Program-made: the position numbers and the translations under genes
The notes under the pieces: generated by a model
Told to the model about the DNA's origin: nothing
What the model saw: only the letters and a program-made list of their open reading frames with translations
Database searches by the model: none
Virus record (IMG/VR): IMGVR_UViG_3300006917_000003
Span: 1-58,644 of that record
DNA length: 58,644 bases
Source of the DNA: a virus
Strand: one strand, 5' to 3'
Shown: one piece after another, positions 23,679 through 30,732 of the stretch
Position numbering within the stretch: the first letter of the stretch is position 1
Layout of the letters: each line of letters starts with the position of its first letter

Positions 23679-23878
23679 TGAACGAGCTTCACAGTCGGCG
23701 GGGCGATCAAGTCAATCTTGACCTCGATGCGCTCCAGCCGCTTGTCGACCTGATTGACGCGCTCTTCGATCCGACCTTGGTACATGGCCACTGTCGTGAT
23801 AATGCCGGCAGCCCCAAGGAGCAAGGTCACGATGCCAACGACCACGCTAGTCTTGCTGGTCCAATCGGGGCGGCTCAC
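23672..23878 (-). CDS. Small membrane protein with periplasm-facing coiled coil (possible inner spanin/holin)
   Basis: 68 aa from ATG at 23878. One membrane segment at about 11-31 (VVVGIVTLLLGAAGIITTV) is followed by a heptad stretch (RIEERVNQVDKRLERIEVKI) and a short tail. It overlaps by 4 bp the upstream gene for a lipoprotein. N-terminal anchor plus coiled coil next to a lipoprotein is the layout of an inner/outer spanin pair, although 68 aa is short for crossing the periplasm. A holin is the alternative. Confidence 0.6.
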   Translation of the reverse strand: MSRPDWTSKTSVVVGIVTLLLGAAGIITTVAMYQGRIEERVNQVDKRLERIEVKIDLIAPPTVKLVQR

Positions 23879-24075
23879 TTGGTCCCCGTCGTCTCGCTGG
23901 CAGCATCCGAGGGGCTGACCGCCGCCGCAGGACTGACCGCCACCGGCACGTCCACAGCCTCACTCGCAGCGTCGGCCACAGCCTCAACGACTGCGTCAGC
24001 GACAGCATCCGAGCCAGCAGTTGCAGCCTTGTTGCACGCGGCCAGTAGCATCACACACCAAAGAACTCGCTTCAT
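23875..24075 (-). CDS. Small lipoprotein
   Basis: 66 aa from ATG at 24075 with a GGAGG site. The N-terminus MKRVLWCVMLLAAC is a short signal sequence ending in a lipobox (LAAC), so the mature protein would be acylated on Cys14. The rest is Ala/Val/Asp/Pro-rich and disordered. Paired with the following membrane gene it could be an outer spanin, but no spanin family match is claimed. A lipoprotein signal supports a Gram-negative host. Confidence 0.65.
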   Translation of the reverse strand: MKRVLWCVMLLAACNKAATAGSDAVADAVVEAVADAASEAVDVPVAVSPAAAVSPSDAASETTGTK

Positions 24076-24134
24076 TGCTTACCTCCGACGCCAAGCCTAC
24101 CGCTGAAGGGCAACAGAGGCAACAGGCAAGCTGC

Positions 24135-24163
24135 TTGACAAGCTATTCTAGGCGTGATACCAT
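24135..24163 (+). promoter_or_regulatory. Promoter of the 24.18-kb gene pair
   Basis: TTGACA (24135-24140), 17 bases, TACCAT (24158-24163). The first plausible start after it is ATG at 24181 with GGAGGTGAAG, which excludes the upstream in-frame ATG at 24154. Confidence 0.7.
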
Positions 24164-24180
24164 CCCGGCTGGAGGTGAAG

Positions 24181-24504
24181 ATGGACAAGGAGATCAAGAC
24201 GTTGTTGGTGGAGGTGGCAAAGACGGTCTTGCGGGTGCTGGATGCGCCTGCCCGTGTGGAGCAGCCCGAGCGCCCGAGCAAGCCGCAGGCGAGCCTGCCG
24301 TTGTCGGACGCTGCGCCGCCGATTGCGCGGGGGGACGCTGTGCGGATCTGGACCGGCGACAAGTACGCCGTGGGCACGGTGGACAGCATCTGCCGTGGCA
24401 CGCCCAAGAAGGTCAAGGTGCGCGTGAGTCGGGGCGAGGGTCGCCGCGACTCGCTGCACACGGTCGAGGCCATCCGAGCGGTGGTGGTCAAGGGGGTCGC
24501 ATGA
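24181..24504 (+). CDS. Small protein with SH3-like half, function unknown
   Basis: 107 aa from ATG at 24181. Residues 1-20 are an amphipathic helix (KEIKTLLVEVAKTVLRVLD), then a Pro/Ser linker. The last 60 aa form a beta-rich segment (DAVRIWTGDKYAVGTVDSI, KVKVRVSRGEG), resembling small SH3-type barrels. No enzyme motif is seen. It is expressed from its own promoter and overlaps the next tiny membrane gene (ATGA-type junction). Confidence 0.65.
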   Translation: MDKEIKTLLVEVAKTVLRVLDAPARVEQPERPSKPQASLPLSDAAPPIARGDAVRIWTGDKYAVGTVDSICRGTPKKVKVRVSRGEGRRDSLHTVEAIRAVVVKGVA

Positions 24505-24611
24505 AGAAGGACGAGGGGCCGATGCGGCTGGTGGAAGAGGTGGTGGTGCTGGGCTGCGGGGCGGTGCTGCTCTACGCCTTCGACGTGCTGATCTGCGCGT
24601 TGCGGGGGTAG
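24501..24611 (+). CDS. 36-aa single-pass membrane peptide
   Basis: ATG at 24501 overlaps the preceding stop. The charged start (MKKDEGPMRLVEE) leads into one hydrophobic helix (VVVLGCGAVLLYAFDVLICAL). It ends just before the next promoter. It could be a holin-like or superinfection-exclusion peptide. The size is small, but the position and overlap support translation. Confidence 0.5.
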   Translation: MKKDEGPMRLVEEVVVLGCGAVLLYAFDVLICALRG

Positions 24612-24616
24612 GGTAC

Positions 24617-24645
24617 TTGACAAGGAACGTCAGATCTGCAATACT
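24617..24645 (+). promoter_or_regulatory. Repeated-cassette promoter, copy 1
   Basis: TTGACA, spacer AGGAACGTCAGATCTGC, AATACT. This is the first of the near-identical promoters that recur between 34.4 and 40.9 kb. The leader before the gene at 24706 ends GGAAACCAAACAGGAGG, then TGCGAG and ATG. Confidence 0.85.
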
Positions 24646-24705
24646 CCAATCGTGAGGTGAGAGGGAGAGTGGAGAGGGAGAAGGAAACCAAACAGGAGGT
24701 GCGAG

Positions 24706-25077
24706 ATGCGATACACCAAGACTCCTTTCAAGATCGACGATGCCAGCAACGAGCGGGTGCTGGAGATGCTGGGCAACGTGGCCGGCATCCTCAAAGTTGA
24801 GTGCAGCAAGGTTGGCTTGGACCGCGCTCTGACTCTGGAGGGCTTTGGTCGGACGCTGGACCAGCAGGCGTGGGGCGACGAGGTGGGTTGGTACGTCAGC
24901 TACCGCAAGTCGGCGTTCTACGACGGCAACCAGAAGGCAACACGCGCAGCAGAGGCGGCAGAGCAGCGGTTCTTCGCGCTCTTCCCCAACCCTCGCGGCA
25001 AGGACCGCAAGGTGGAGGACGACGGGCGCACGGTGACGCTGGCGGTGGCCACCGACTACTTCTCGATCGGTGACTGA
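24706..25077 (+). CDS. Small protein behind cassette promoter, function unknown
   Basis: 123 aa from ATG at 24706 with the repeated leader and AGGAGG. It is a soluble alpha/beta protein with an aromatic strand pair (EVGWYVSYRKSAFYDGNQ) followed by an alanine-rich helix (ATRAAEAAEQRFFALF). No family is recognised. It has its own promoter and shares its leader type with two downstream genes, so it is probably early and accessory. Confidence 0.7.
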   Translation: MRYTKTPFKIDDASNERVLEMLGNVAGILKVECSKVGLDRALTLEGFGRTLDQQAWGDEVGWYVSYRKSAFYDGNQKATRAAEAAEQRFFALFPNPRGKDRKVEDDGRTVTLAVATDYFSIGD

Positions 25078-25118
25078 GCAAGACGAGACGGACAACGAAA
25101 CCAAACAGGAGGTGTGAG

Positions 25119-25496
25119 ATGGCTCTCTACGTTGACACCAGCAAGTGCGCGGCTGACGCGCAGATCCGCAACGATGGCGCGATCCAGTACAACCTTGGCC
25201 TGATCATGATGGTCTTGGGCGTGCCCGAGTTGACCGACAAGACCCTGCCCGAGTTCCACGCACGGCTGGAGTTCTACCAGCGGTTGAGCGAGTTCTTGCA
25301 GCCCGACGAGGCCGACGCCTACTGGACGGCGGCGCAGGCGGCAAAGGGCGTGCGGATCAACTGCACGGCAGAGAAGCAGACGGCGTGGATCAAGCGCATG
25401 TCCACCGAGCGGTTCCGCGACATTGTGTACTCGCAGAAGCGCCGCGCCGAGCAGGCGCAAGGGCAGACCAGCAACCAACTGCCGCTGGCGGTCTGA
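25119..25496 (+). CDS. Small protein behind repeated leader, function unknown
   Basis: 125 aa from ATG at 25119, preceded by AACGAAACCAAACAGG and AGGTGTGAG. It is mostly helical, with QYNLGLIMMVLGVPEL in the first half and a basic, glutamine-rich C-terminus (QKRRAEQAQGQTSNQ). It has no promoter of its own, so it depends on the one at 24617. No recognisable motif. Confidence 0.7.
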   Translation: MALYVDTSKCAADAQIRNDGAIQYNLGLIMMVLGVPELTDKTLPEFHARLEFYQRLSEFLQPDEADAYWTAAQAAKGVRINCTAEKQTAWIKRMSTERFRDIVYSQKRRAEQAQGQTSNQLPLAV

Positions 25497-25516
25497 GTCA
25501 ACCAAGGAGGTGTGAG

Positions 25517-25771
25517 ATGTTCATTGCATACGACGGAAACGGGGCGATCTGGGGCTTGGGCGAGGACCGCACCGACGCGCTGGCCGACGCGGCAGCGCAG
25601 GGCATCCCGGGGTTCGCGCTCGCCCTGAGCGTGGCACCCTGCACGACCAAGCTGGCCCACGACGTTCTGGAGATCGGCGGGCGCGTGCGCTGGCTGATCG
25701 TGGACGGGGTGGCGCACTCGATGGTCCCCGCGTGGGACGACGACTTGGACGTCGAGGCGCAGTACAACTAG
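25517..25771 (+). CDS. Small acidic protein, function unknown
   Basis: 84 aa from ATG at 25517 behind AAGGAGGTGTGAG, a short form of the repeated leader. Two beta-rich blocks (MFIAYDGNGAIWGLGEDRT and GGRVRWLIVDGVAHSMV) surround a hydrophobic middle, with an acidic end. It is a compact globular fold with no catalytic signature. Third gene of the 24.7-kb transcript. Confidence 0.65.
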   Translation: MFIAYDGNGAIWGLGEDRTDALADAAAQGIPGFALALSVAPCTTKLAHDVLEIGGRVRWLIVDGVAHSMVPAWDDDLDVEAQYN

Positions 25772-25774
25772 GGG

Positions 25775-25803
25775 TTGACAAGAAAGCTCAGATCGACTAT
25801 ACC
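25775..25803 (+). promoter_or_regulatory. Promoter of the DUF932 gene
   Basis: TTGACA, spacer AGAAAGCTCAGATCGAC, TATACC. It is related to the cassette promoters (same AG...CAGATC spacer pattern) but has a stronger -10, suggesting higher expression. Confidence 0.75.
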
Positions 25804-25861
25804 AAGGGTGTCAGCAGGGTGCTGGCAGGAAGTGGAAACCGAGACGGAGATGGAGGTAAAG

Positions 25862-26653
25862 ATGGCGACGATGATGCTTCACTGCGGCGGCGAACTGGTG
25901 ACCCGCGAGCAGGTGGATCTGGTGTACAAGCCCGAGGCGACTGCGACTTACCAGCCGGTCGGACACGGGCAGGTGGTGGACTTGGCCAAAGAGATCGTGG
26001 ACTACCGCTTGGGCTACAAGCTGCGGTCGGAGCAGTACGGCCTCAACCAAGAGGGGATGCAGTTCTTCTTCGCCCTGACCTACGACACGGGCAGGGAGCA
26101 GGGCTTCACCATCGCGGGCCGCAACAGCTACAACAAGACGCTGAAGGTGGCCTACGTTGGCGGGGCGCGAGTGTTCGTCTGCGACAACCTCGCCCTGAGT
26201 GGGGACGCGATGTTCATCCAGCGCAAGCACACCAAGAATGTGCTGCAAGACATCCAAGACCTCTGCGACACGGCGGTGCAGGGCAGCGTGAAGGCCCACC
26301 AGAGCCTGACGGACTTGTGGCACCAGATGCGGCTGATCGATGTGGACGAGGACCGGGGCTACGAGATCATGGGCCGTGCGCTGGGCCACGATGTGGTCAA
26401 GCCGCAGCAGGTGACGCTCGCCATGGAAGCGTGGCGGGAGAACCTGCACGGCTTCGGGCGCAACATGTACGGCGTGTACCAAGCCTTCACCGAGGGGTGC
26501 AAGCGGGGCGTGCCCGCGCAGGTGGTCGACCGGCTGACCGACGTGAACAGCTTCATGGTGCAGGAGTTGGGTCGGGTGCGCGACGGCGCTCCGATGACGG
26601 ACGCAGGCGAGCGCCTGCTGGCTGCCCCGGTCGCGGGGCTTGAGATCGACTAG
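25862..26653 (+). CDS. DUF932 phage/plasmid-like protein
   Basis: 263 aa from ATG at 25862, preceded by a degenerate leader with GGAGG. The DUF932 hallmarks are visible: YRLGYKLRSEQYGL, FALTYDTGREQGFTIAGRNSYNK, then GGARVFVCDNLALSG and a KHTKNV block. The family is widespread on phages and plasmids and has no settled biochemical role; proposals include replication or anti-defence functions. The gene has its own strong promoter and is followed by a hairpin, so it is a single-gene unit. Confidence 0.82.
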   Translation: MATMMLHCGGELVTREQVDLVYKPEATATYQPVGHGQVVDLAKEIVDYRLGYKLRSEQYGLNQEGMQFFFALTYDTGREQGFTIAGRNSYNKTLKVAYVGGARVFVCDNLALSGDAMFIQRKHTKNVLQDIQDLCDTAVQGSVKAHQSLTDLWHQMRLIDVDEDRGYEIMGRALGHDVVKPQQVTLAMEAWRENLHGFGRNMYGVYQAFTEGCKRGVPAQVVDRLTDVNSFMVQELGRVRDGAPMTDAGERLLAAPVAGLEID

Positions 26654-26680
26654 CAGCGGCACTCTCCCTGCTAGTCCAGC

Positions 26681-26715
26681 CCAAGGCCCCGGGGATGCGC
26701 CCCCCGGGGCTTTGG
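26681..26715 (+). terminator. Hairpin after the DUF932 gene
   Basis: CCAAGGCCCCGGGG (26681-26694) pairs with CCCCGGGGCTTTGG (26702-26715), with one wobble and a 7-base loop. No strong T run follows. The next gene's GGGAGG lies directly after it, so the hairpin may attenuate. Confidence 0.5.
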
Positions 26716-26732
26716 TGCGTCGGGAGGTTGCC

Positions 26733-26978
26733 TTGGACACTGAGAAGTTGTTGCAGTTGCGCGAAGTGCTGAAAGAGGTACGCAGCCGGTGGGACTGGGA
26801 GTTGCAGCAGGCCGAGAACGCCCGACTGGCAGGCGACGAGCAGCCATTCCTGCGTGTGGCTGCGGGATTCCGCGCCACCCAAGACGCGCTCGACTTGGTC
26901 GAGAATCTGATCGGCCACCACACCGACTGGCCGGACATGTTCCCTGACCAGCCCGCGCCGTGGGAGGTGCTGCCGTGA
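26733..26978 (+). CDS. Small helical protein, TTG start, function unknown
   Basis: 81 aa. TTG at 26733 is preferred because GGGAGG ends five bases before it; the ATG further up would place the start inside the hairpin. It is a helical protein (LLQLREVLKEVRSRWDWELQQ) with a Pro/Trp-rich tail (HTDWPDMFPDQPAPWEV). It overlaps the next gene by 4 bp. No motif. Confidence 0.6.
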   Translation: MDTEKLLQLREVLKEVRSRWDWELQQAENARLAGDEQPFLRVAAGFRATQDALDLVENLIGHHTDWPDMFPDQPAPWEVLP

Positions 26979-27169
26979 CCTGCGACAAGTGCGGCAAAGA
27001 CCGCAGTATTGCGTTCAAGACGACCTGCTGGGCCTGCTACCAGCGAGAGCGCCGCGCCAAGCTACCGCCCAAGCGGGTGCCAGCGTGCATCTCGCCCCGG
27101 CGCTACCACGCCTACGGTCTGGACGACCGCTGCACCCACTGTGGGGCGGTCAAGGTGTTTGCAAACTGA
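26975..27169 (+). CDS. Small zinc-finger protein
   Basis: 64 aa from GTG at 26975 (GTGA overlap). Two CxxC pairs near the start (CDKCG and CWACY) and another at the end (CTHCG), joined by a basic stretch (RERRAKLPPKRV), suggest two zinc knuckles and nucleic-acid binding. It lies directly before the DNA methyltransferase gene. Confidence 0.65.
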   Translation: MTCDKCGKDRSIAFKTTCWACYQRERRAKLPPKRVPACISPRRYHAYGLDDRCTHCGAVKVFAN

Positions 27170-27182
27170 GAAGGGGGATGAA

Positions 27183-27908
27183 GTGGGAGCGATTCACAAC
27201 GTGCGCCTGTATCAGGGGCGCTGGCAGGATACCGTGGCCGACGAGGGGGCCGATCACCTGATCATCGACGCACCCTACAGCGACCGCGTCCATGCCAGCA
27301 AGTATGAGCACAGCCAAGGGGATCTTCACGGCAGCAGTCGCAGGGCAGTTGGTGAGAGCTTCGCCTCTTGGGGCGTGGACGAGATCCGCGAGGTCTGCGC
27401 GTGGGCCAAGACCCACGTCCGGCACTGGGTGGTGAGCCTGACCGACCACATCCTGTTTCCGATCTGGGAAGCCGAGTTGCAAGCGCAGGGGTACTTGGTG
27501 TTCGCGCCGGTCATCTTGGTCGAGACGAACCGCACGGTGCGTCTGGCGGGCGACGGGCCAGCGTGCTGGGCCACCATGATGGTGGTCGCACGTCCGCGTG
27601 GGGCCGAGTTCCTCAAGTGGCGCTCGCTGCCGGGGGCCTACGTCACCCACAGGACTAACGACAAGATGCAGGGCGGCAAGTCGCTGGAGGTCATGCGGCA
27701 GATCGTGCGCGACTACAGCAACCCCGGCCACCGCATCATCGACCTGTGCGCGGGCTTTGGCACGACCCTGCTCGCTGCTGCCATCGAGGGACGCAAGGCT
27801 GTGGGTGCGGAGGTTGATCCCGCCACCTACGCCAAGGCCCGCGCTCGCATGTATGAGCGCCTGCACAACCCCCTGTTCGACGGGGTCGAGCAGCCTGCGC
27901 TCTTCTAG
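27183..27908 (+). CDS. DNA methyltransferase (N4/N6-type, DAPY motif)
   Basis: 241 aa from GTG at 27183 behind GGGGG. The catalytic loop is IIDAPYSDR, a variant of DPPY, at about residue 29. The AdoMet-binding motif I, IIDLCAGFGTTLLAAAIEGRKAVGAEVDP, is near the C-terminus, so the order (catalytic motif first) is that of beta-class amino-methyltransferases. It probably methylates adenine or cytosine N4 to protect phage DNA from restriction. No cognate endonuclease is adjacent. Its stop overlaps the convergent membrane gene by 4 bp. Confidence 0.85.
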   Translation: MGAIHNVRLYQGRWQDTVADEGADHLIIDAPYSDRVHASKYEHSQGDLHGSSRRAVGESFASWGVDEIREVCAWAKTHVRHWVVSLTDHILFPIWEAELQAQGYLVFAPVILVETNRTVRLAGDGPACWATMMVVARPRGAEFLKWRSLPGAYVTHRTNDKMQGGKSLEVMRQIVRDYSNPGHRIIDLCAGFGTTLLAAAIEGRKAVGAEVDPATYAKARARMYERLHNPLFDGVEQPALF

Positions 27909-28111
27909 GGCCGGGGCGTCGTCTTGTCTTGTTCGTCCACGACCTTGGCGTTCTTGCAGTGGCCGTAGTTGGCAGCGACCAAGTCGAGCACCTTGAACAC
28001 GGTCGAGGCAGTGGCACGGTACTGCGTCGGCACCAGCGTCAGCACATGCGGGAAGACGGCAAGGCCCAGCACTGCGTACTGGATCCACTCAGGAGCTTGG
28101 CAGATGTCCAT
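27905..28111 (-). CDS. Small membrane protein of the lysis group (possible holin)
   Basis: 68 aa from ATG at 28111. One or two hydrophobic stretches (WIQYAVLGLAVFPHVLTLV, then STVFKVLDLVAAN) precede a charged tail with an acidic/basic mix (KVVDEQDKTTPRP). Size, topology and position behind endolysin and lipoprotein genes suggest a holin. It ends within the methyltransferase stop codon on the other strand. Confidence 0.6.
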   Translation of the reverse strand: MDICQAPEWIQYAVLGLAVFPHVLTLVPTQYRATASTVFKVLDLVAANYGHCKNAKVVDEQDKTTPRP

Positions 28112-28113
28112 GG

Positions 28114-28317
28114 TCACCTCGACGTGGCAGTGGGGCAGGTAGGCGTCGGCAGGGGCGTCGGACTGTCGCACAGCACACGCGGTGGCTTGCCGTCGCAGAC
28201 CTCGACCGCGTAGAAGGGGCGCTTGGTTGCGCCCCCGTCGTTGCGTAGGTAGACGGTGCAGGGCTTGACCGGCAGGCAGCAGCCGCCGAGCACAAGGATC
28301 GGCAAGAGTCGCATCAT
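28114..28317 (-). CDS. Small lipoprotein of the lysis group (possible outer spanin)
   Basis: 67 aa from ATG at 28317, overlapping the endolysin stop. The N-terminus MMRLLPILVLGGC ends in a lipobox (LGGC). The mature part has four more cysteines and a Pro/Thr-rich C-terminus (PTPLPTPTCPT) like Rz1-type lipoproteins. Position between endolysin and a candidate holin supports a lysis role. A second lipoprotein/membrane pair exists at 23.7-24.1 kb. Confidence 0.65.
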   Translation of the reverse strand: MMRLLPILVLGGCCLPVKPCTVYLRNDGGATKRPFYAVEVCDGKPPRVLCDSPTPLPTPTCPTATSR

Positions 28318-28964
28318 GGGCAGGCACGCTGGAAGTGCATGTCGTCCTTCATCTTCCAGTCGCCGCCCCACGTCCAGCCCGCATCCGTGAACACCCGCAC
28401 AAACGCTTGCCCTTCTGGTGTGCGGAGCTTGCTGTTGTTGCCGCCCATGGGGTTGGACGGCGGGTCGAAGTCCACGGCGATGCCCCAGCTATGCAGGCTC
28501 AACGACTTGGCGGGATCCCACAGGGTGTGCCGAGGCACAAACGTCTGCACGCTGGCAGGAGTGTAACCCGAGGTCGCACACGCCGCCGCGAACAACTGCG
28601 CGAACTCCACCGCCGCCAGCACATGGAACTGCACTGTCTTGCCTGTGTGCAGCTTGGCCGACATGATGTTGGCCCGCACCCAAGCGGGGTCGATCATGAT
28701 GCGCCCGCCTTGGCCTTCCTTGTAGTTGAACTTGCCGTAGGTGAACTCGACGCCACTGCGCCCCGTGGGGATCGGCGTGATGCCCGAGTACAGCGCCGCC
28801 AACACCCGCTGGGTCGCGGGGCCAGCCTTGCCGTCAGCCGCTAGACCGTACTTGCGCTGCACGGCAACGATGCCACCCGCCGCTGCCGCCACGTCAAGCA
28901 TGGCTTGGGTCAGCCGCCCTGCGGCCTGCTCGCTTGCGTTGTACTGGTCAGGAGAGGTGGGCAT
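28314..28964 (-). CDS. Endolysin: peptidoglycan-binding domain plus M15 peptidase
   Basis: 216 aa from ATG at 28964. Residues 30-60 resemble a peptidoglycan-binding domain (VAVQRKYGLAADGKAGPATQ). The catalytic part has the M15 metallopeptidase signature: SLHSWGIAVDFDP with His158 and Asp165, and WKMKDDMHFQ with His210 as the third zinc ligand. It cleaves the peptide cross-bridges of peptidoglycan. No signal peptide is present, so it needs the neighbouring holin-like gene for export. It is coupled to the lipoprotein by ATGATG. Confidence 0.9.
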   Translation of the reverse strand: MPTSPDQYNASEQAAGRLTQAMLDVAAAAGGIVAVQRKYGLAADGKAGPATQRVLAALYSGITPIPTGRSGVEFTYGKFNYKEGQGGRIMIDPAWVRANIMSAKLHTGKTVQFHVLAAVEFAQLFAAACATSGYTPASVQTFVPRHTLWDPAKSLSLHSWGIAVDFDPPSNPMGGNNSKLRTPEGQAFVRVFTDAGWTWGGDWKMKDDMHFQRACP

Positions 28965-28973
28965 AGCTGGAGA

Positions 28974-29378
28974 CTACCCCCGCACGACCCCAGCTTGCAA
29001 GGCCAACAATCGGTCTGGCCCATACGCAGTCGGCCCCCCAAGGACGAAGGACTGCACCCGCGCCATGGCCCAAGCGTGCTGGCTCGCCCCTCGCCTGTGC
29101 CCGCCAGTCGACCACGCCGCCAGCCCCCGGTCGTAGACCTGCTGGAGCAGTCGGCGGTCAATGCCGGTCAGATGCGCCACGTCGGTCACGTTGCGCGGTC
29201 GCCGTCCGTAGGCGTTCTCAAACCGCACCGACCACTTGCTGCGGCGGGTCTTGACGCCGACGTCGCTGGGCAGGGGCAGGTAGGTGCCTCGTTCCCGCTC
29301 GCGCAAGATCTCTCGCTTGCGCTGCTCGCGGGCTGCACCCGTGAGGCCAGTCAGGTAGCGGGAGGGGATCTTGGCCAC
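28974..29378 (-). CDS. DUF5824-like protein
   Basis: 134 aa from GTG at 29378. It starts IPSRYLTGLTGAAREQRKRE and continues with a basic, regularly charged body and the conserved ending TGIDRRLLQQVYDRGLAAW, STGGHRRGASQHAWAMARV. This is the pattern of DUF5824, found in giant viruses and phages, whose role is unknown. It is strongly basic, so nucleic-acid binding is likely. Occurrence inside a lysis-type operon is unusual. Confidence 0.7.
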   Translation of the reverse strand: MAKIPSRYLTGLTGAAREQRKREILRERERGTYLPLPSDVGVKTRRSKWSVRFENAYGRRPRNVTDVAHLTGIDRRLLQQVYDRGLAAWSTGGHRRGASQHAWAMARVQSFVLGGPTAYGPDRLLALQAGVVRG

Positions 29379-29380
29379 GG

Positions 29381-29707
29381 TCAATACTCGATCTCGCGCC
29401 AAGGGTAGGGCTTGTGCTTCGGTTCGCGCACAAGCGTCAGGACGTAGTGACCGACACCGTGCGTGAAGTCCAAGACCGAGGCTTGGCCTGCCCAGTTGTT
29501 GTGCATGGCTGTGGCGGCGACGCTCTTGGCCATGTGCATCGCACTGGACTTGCGCTTGAAGGTGTCGAACTCTTCGGTGTCCCAACGCACGACGGGGCCG
29601 TTCAGCTTGTCATGGTAGGCGACACTGATCTCCCAGCCGCGCCCAGCGTCGGACGGGAACACGTTGATCAGCACCTTGGCGTACTTCTTCGACTGCTTCG
29701 TGGCCAT
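29381..29707 (-). CDS. Hypothetical protein between DUF5824 and membrane genes
   Basis: 108 aa from ATG at 29707 behind GAGGGGAAC. It has a basic N-terminus (TKQSKKYAKVLINVF) and alternating beta-type strands (GWEISVAYHDKLNGPVVRW, SVLDFTHGVGHYVLTLV). It is a compact globular protein without cysteine or recognisable motif. It shares the minus-strand operon with the endolysin. Confidence 0.65.
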   Translation of the reverse strand: MATKQSKKYAKVLINVFPSDAGRGWEISVAYHDKLNGPVVRWDTEEFDTFKRKSSAMHMAKSVAATAMHNNWAGQASVLDFTHGVGHYVLTLVREPKHKPYPWREIEY

Positions 29708-29716
29708 GTTCCCCTC

Positions 29717-29983
29717 TCACTTCCGCTGGTGCGCCGCCGTCCAGAGGATGACGTAGATCTCGATGGCCAGCGTGGCATACGCTGCCTTCTTCCACAGGTG
29801 CTCGCGCTCGCCCGCAAGGTGCAAGCCACCAGCGATGACGAAGCCCCGCAAGGTTGACCAGACCAGAACGTCGATCAGCGCCCCCGGCGTGCCGCTCAAG
29901 AGCCGGTTGGCGGCAACTTGCGACGGAAGAGGGGCCGACCCTCCCTTCTCATGCGGTTCAAGCGACCTCGACATGTCCAGCAT
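29717..29983 (-). CDS. Small membrane protein, function unknown
   Basis: 88 aa from ATG at 29983. It has two hydrophobic helices (ALIDVLVWSTLRGFVIAGGL and AAYATLAIEIYVILWTAA) separated by a charged loop (AGEREHLWKK), and a basic tail. Two-helix topology and the lysis neighbourhood make it another holin or antiholin candidate. Confidence 0.6.
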   Translation of the reverse strand: MLDMSRSLEPHEKGGSAPLPSQVAANRLLSGTPGALIDVLVWSTLRGFVIAGGLHLAGEREHLWKKAAYATLAIEIYVILWTAAHQRK

Positions 29984-30013
29984 CGACCACCTCGCGCTCG
30001 CAAGCCTACCTTG

Positions 30014-30481
30014 TCAGCGAACTGGCGGCAACGACAACGTCGGCAGTACGTCACGCTTGAGCGTGCGCTTGGCTCCCGGGTACAGATAAGCCGTCAGAGT
30101 CCACGGCTCGACGCGGCAGACGTACAGGTTGCCGCCAGACACCCGTTGCAGTTCGCGCATGGCAGCGTCTGCGTCGTCCACATACTCCAGCACACACGAC
30201 ACGAACACCACGCAGGAGTTGTCGGGCAGCGGGATCTGCTTGCAGATGTCAGCTTGGATCGAGTTGGGGCAGCGGCTGGGAGCGATGTCGATCACCAAGT
30301 CGCCACACCCCGGCCCCGAGGTTGCCCCGAGGTCTGGTGCCCCGACCACCACCAACGGCTTGCCAAGACGCTTCGCAAGCGCCTCTGCCTGCTTGTACAT
30401 GGTCGCACGCTTGCCGTTGCGAATGGCCCACCAGCCACCTTCCCAAGCAGCAACGCCGATTGCGAGCTTCTTCCAGTTCAT
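30014..30481 (-). CDS. Methyltransferase-like protein with N-terminal hydrophobic segment
   Basis: 155 aa from ATG at 30481. A short hydrophobic N-terminus (LAIGVAAWEGGWWAI) is followed by a truncated Rossmann methyltransferase: a KPLVVVGAPDLGAT loop, DLVIDIAPS, the ADICKQIPLPDNSCVVFVSC motif and VLEYVDDADAAMREL, as in type 11 AdoMet methyltransferases. The N-terminal helix and loop I are shortened, so activity is uncertain. First gene of the minus-strand lysis operon. Confidence 0.65.
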   Translation of the reverse strand: MNWKKLAIGVAAWEGGWWAIRNGKRATMYKQAEALAKRLGKPLVVVGAPDLGATSGPGCGDLVIDIAPSRCPNSIQADICKQIPLPDNSCVVFVSCVLEYVDDADAAMRELQRVSGGNLYVCRVEPWTLTAYLYPGAKRTLKRDVLPTLSLPPVR

Positions 30482-30683
30482 GCCCGCAAGACTACCAGAG
30501 CGCCGACTTCGACAACAGCCCCCCAAACGAGACGACCCAAGACCCGCCCGCATGCAAAAGCGCCCGTCCTAGGGCAAGTGTGTGCGTCGTTTGGTAGGGC
30601 AACTGAGTTCTTGTGTCACCTAGCTTGCAAAACTAGGGGTATTCCGATAGCCTCTATTGTCGGAAGTCCTTTGGTGGGTGCAG

Positions 30684-30712
30684 TTGACGAGCAACGCGCC
30701 CCGGGCTATACA
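30684..30712 (+). promoter_or_regulatory. Promoter of the 30.7-34.4 kb operon
   Basis: TTGACG (30684-30689), 17 bases, TATACA (30707-30712), then GAGGAGGTGAG before GTG at 30733. Two short inverted repeats lie just upstream (CCTAG...CTAGG and TTCCGA...TCGGAA, about 30620-30665) and could be operators. The rest of the 250-bp divergent gap shows no gene. Confidence 0.7.
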
Positions 30713-30732
30713 CGGGCGCGAGGAGGTGAGAC

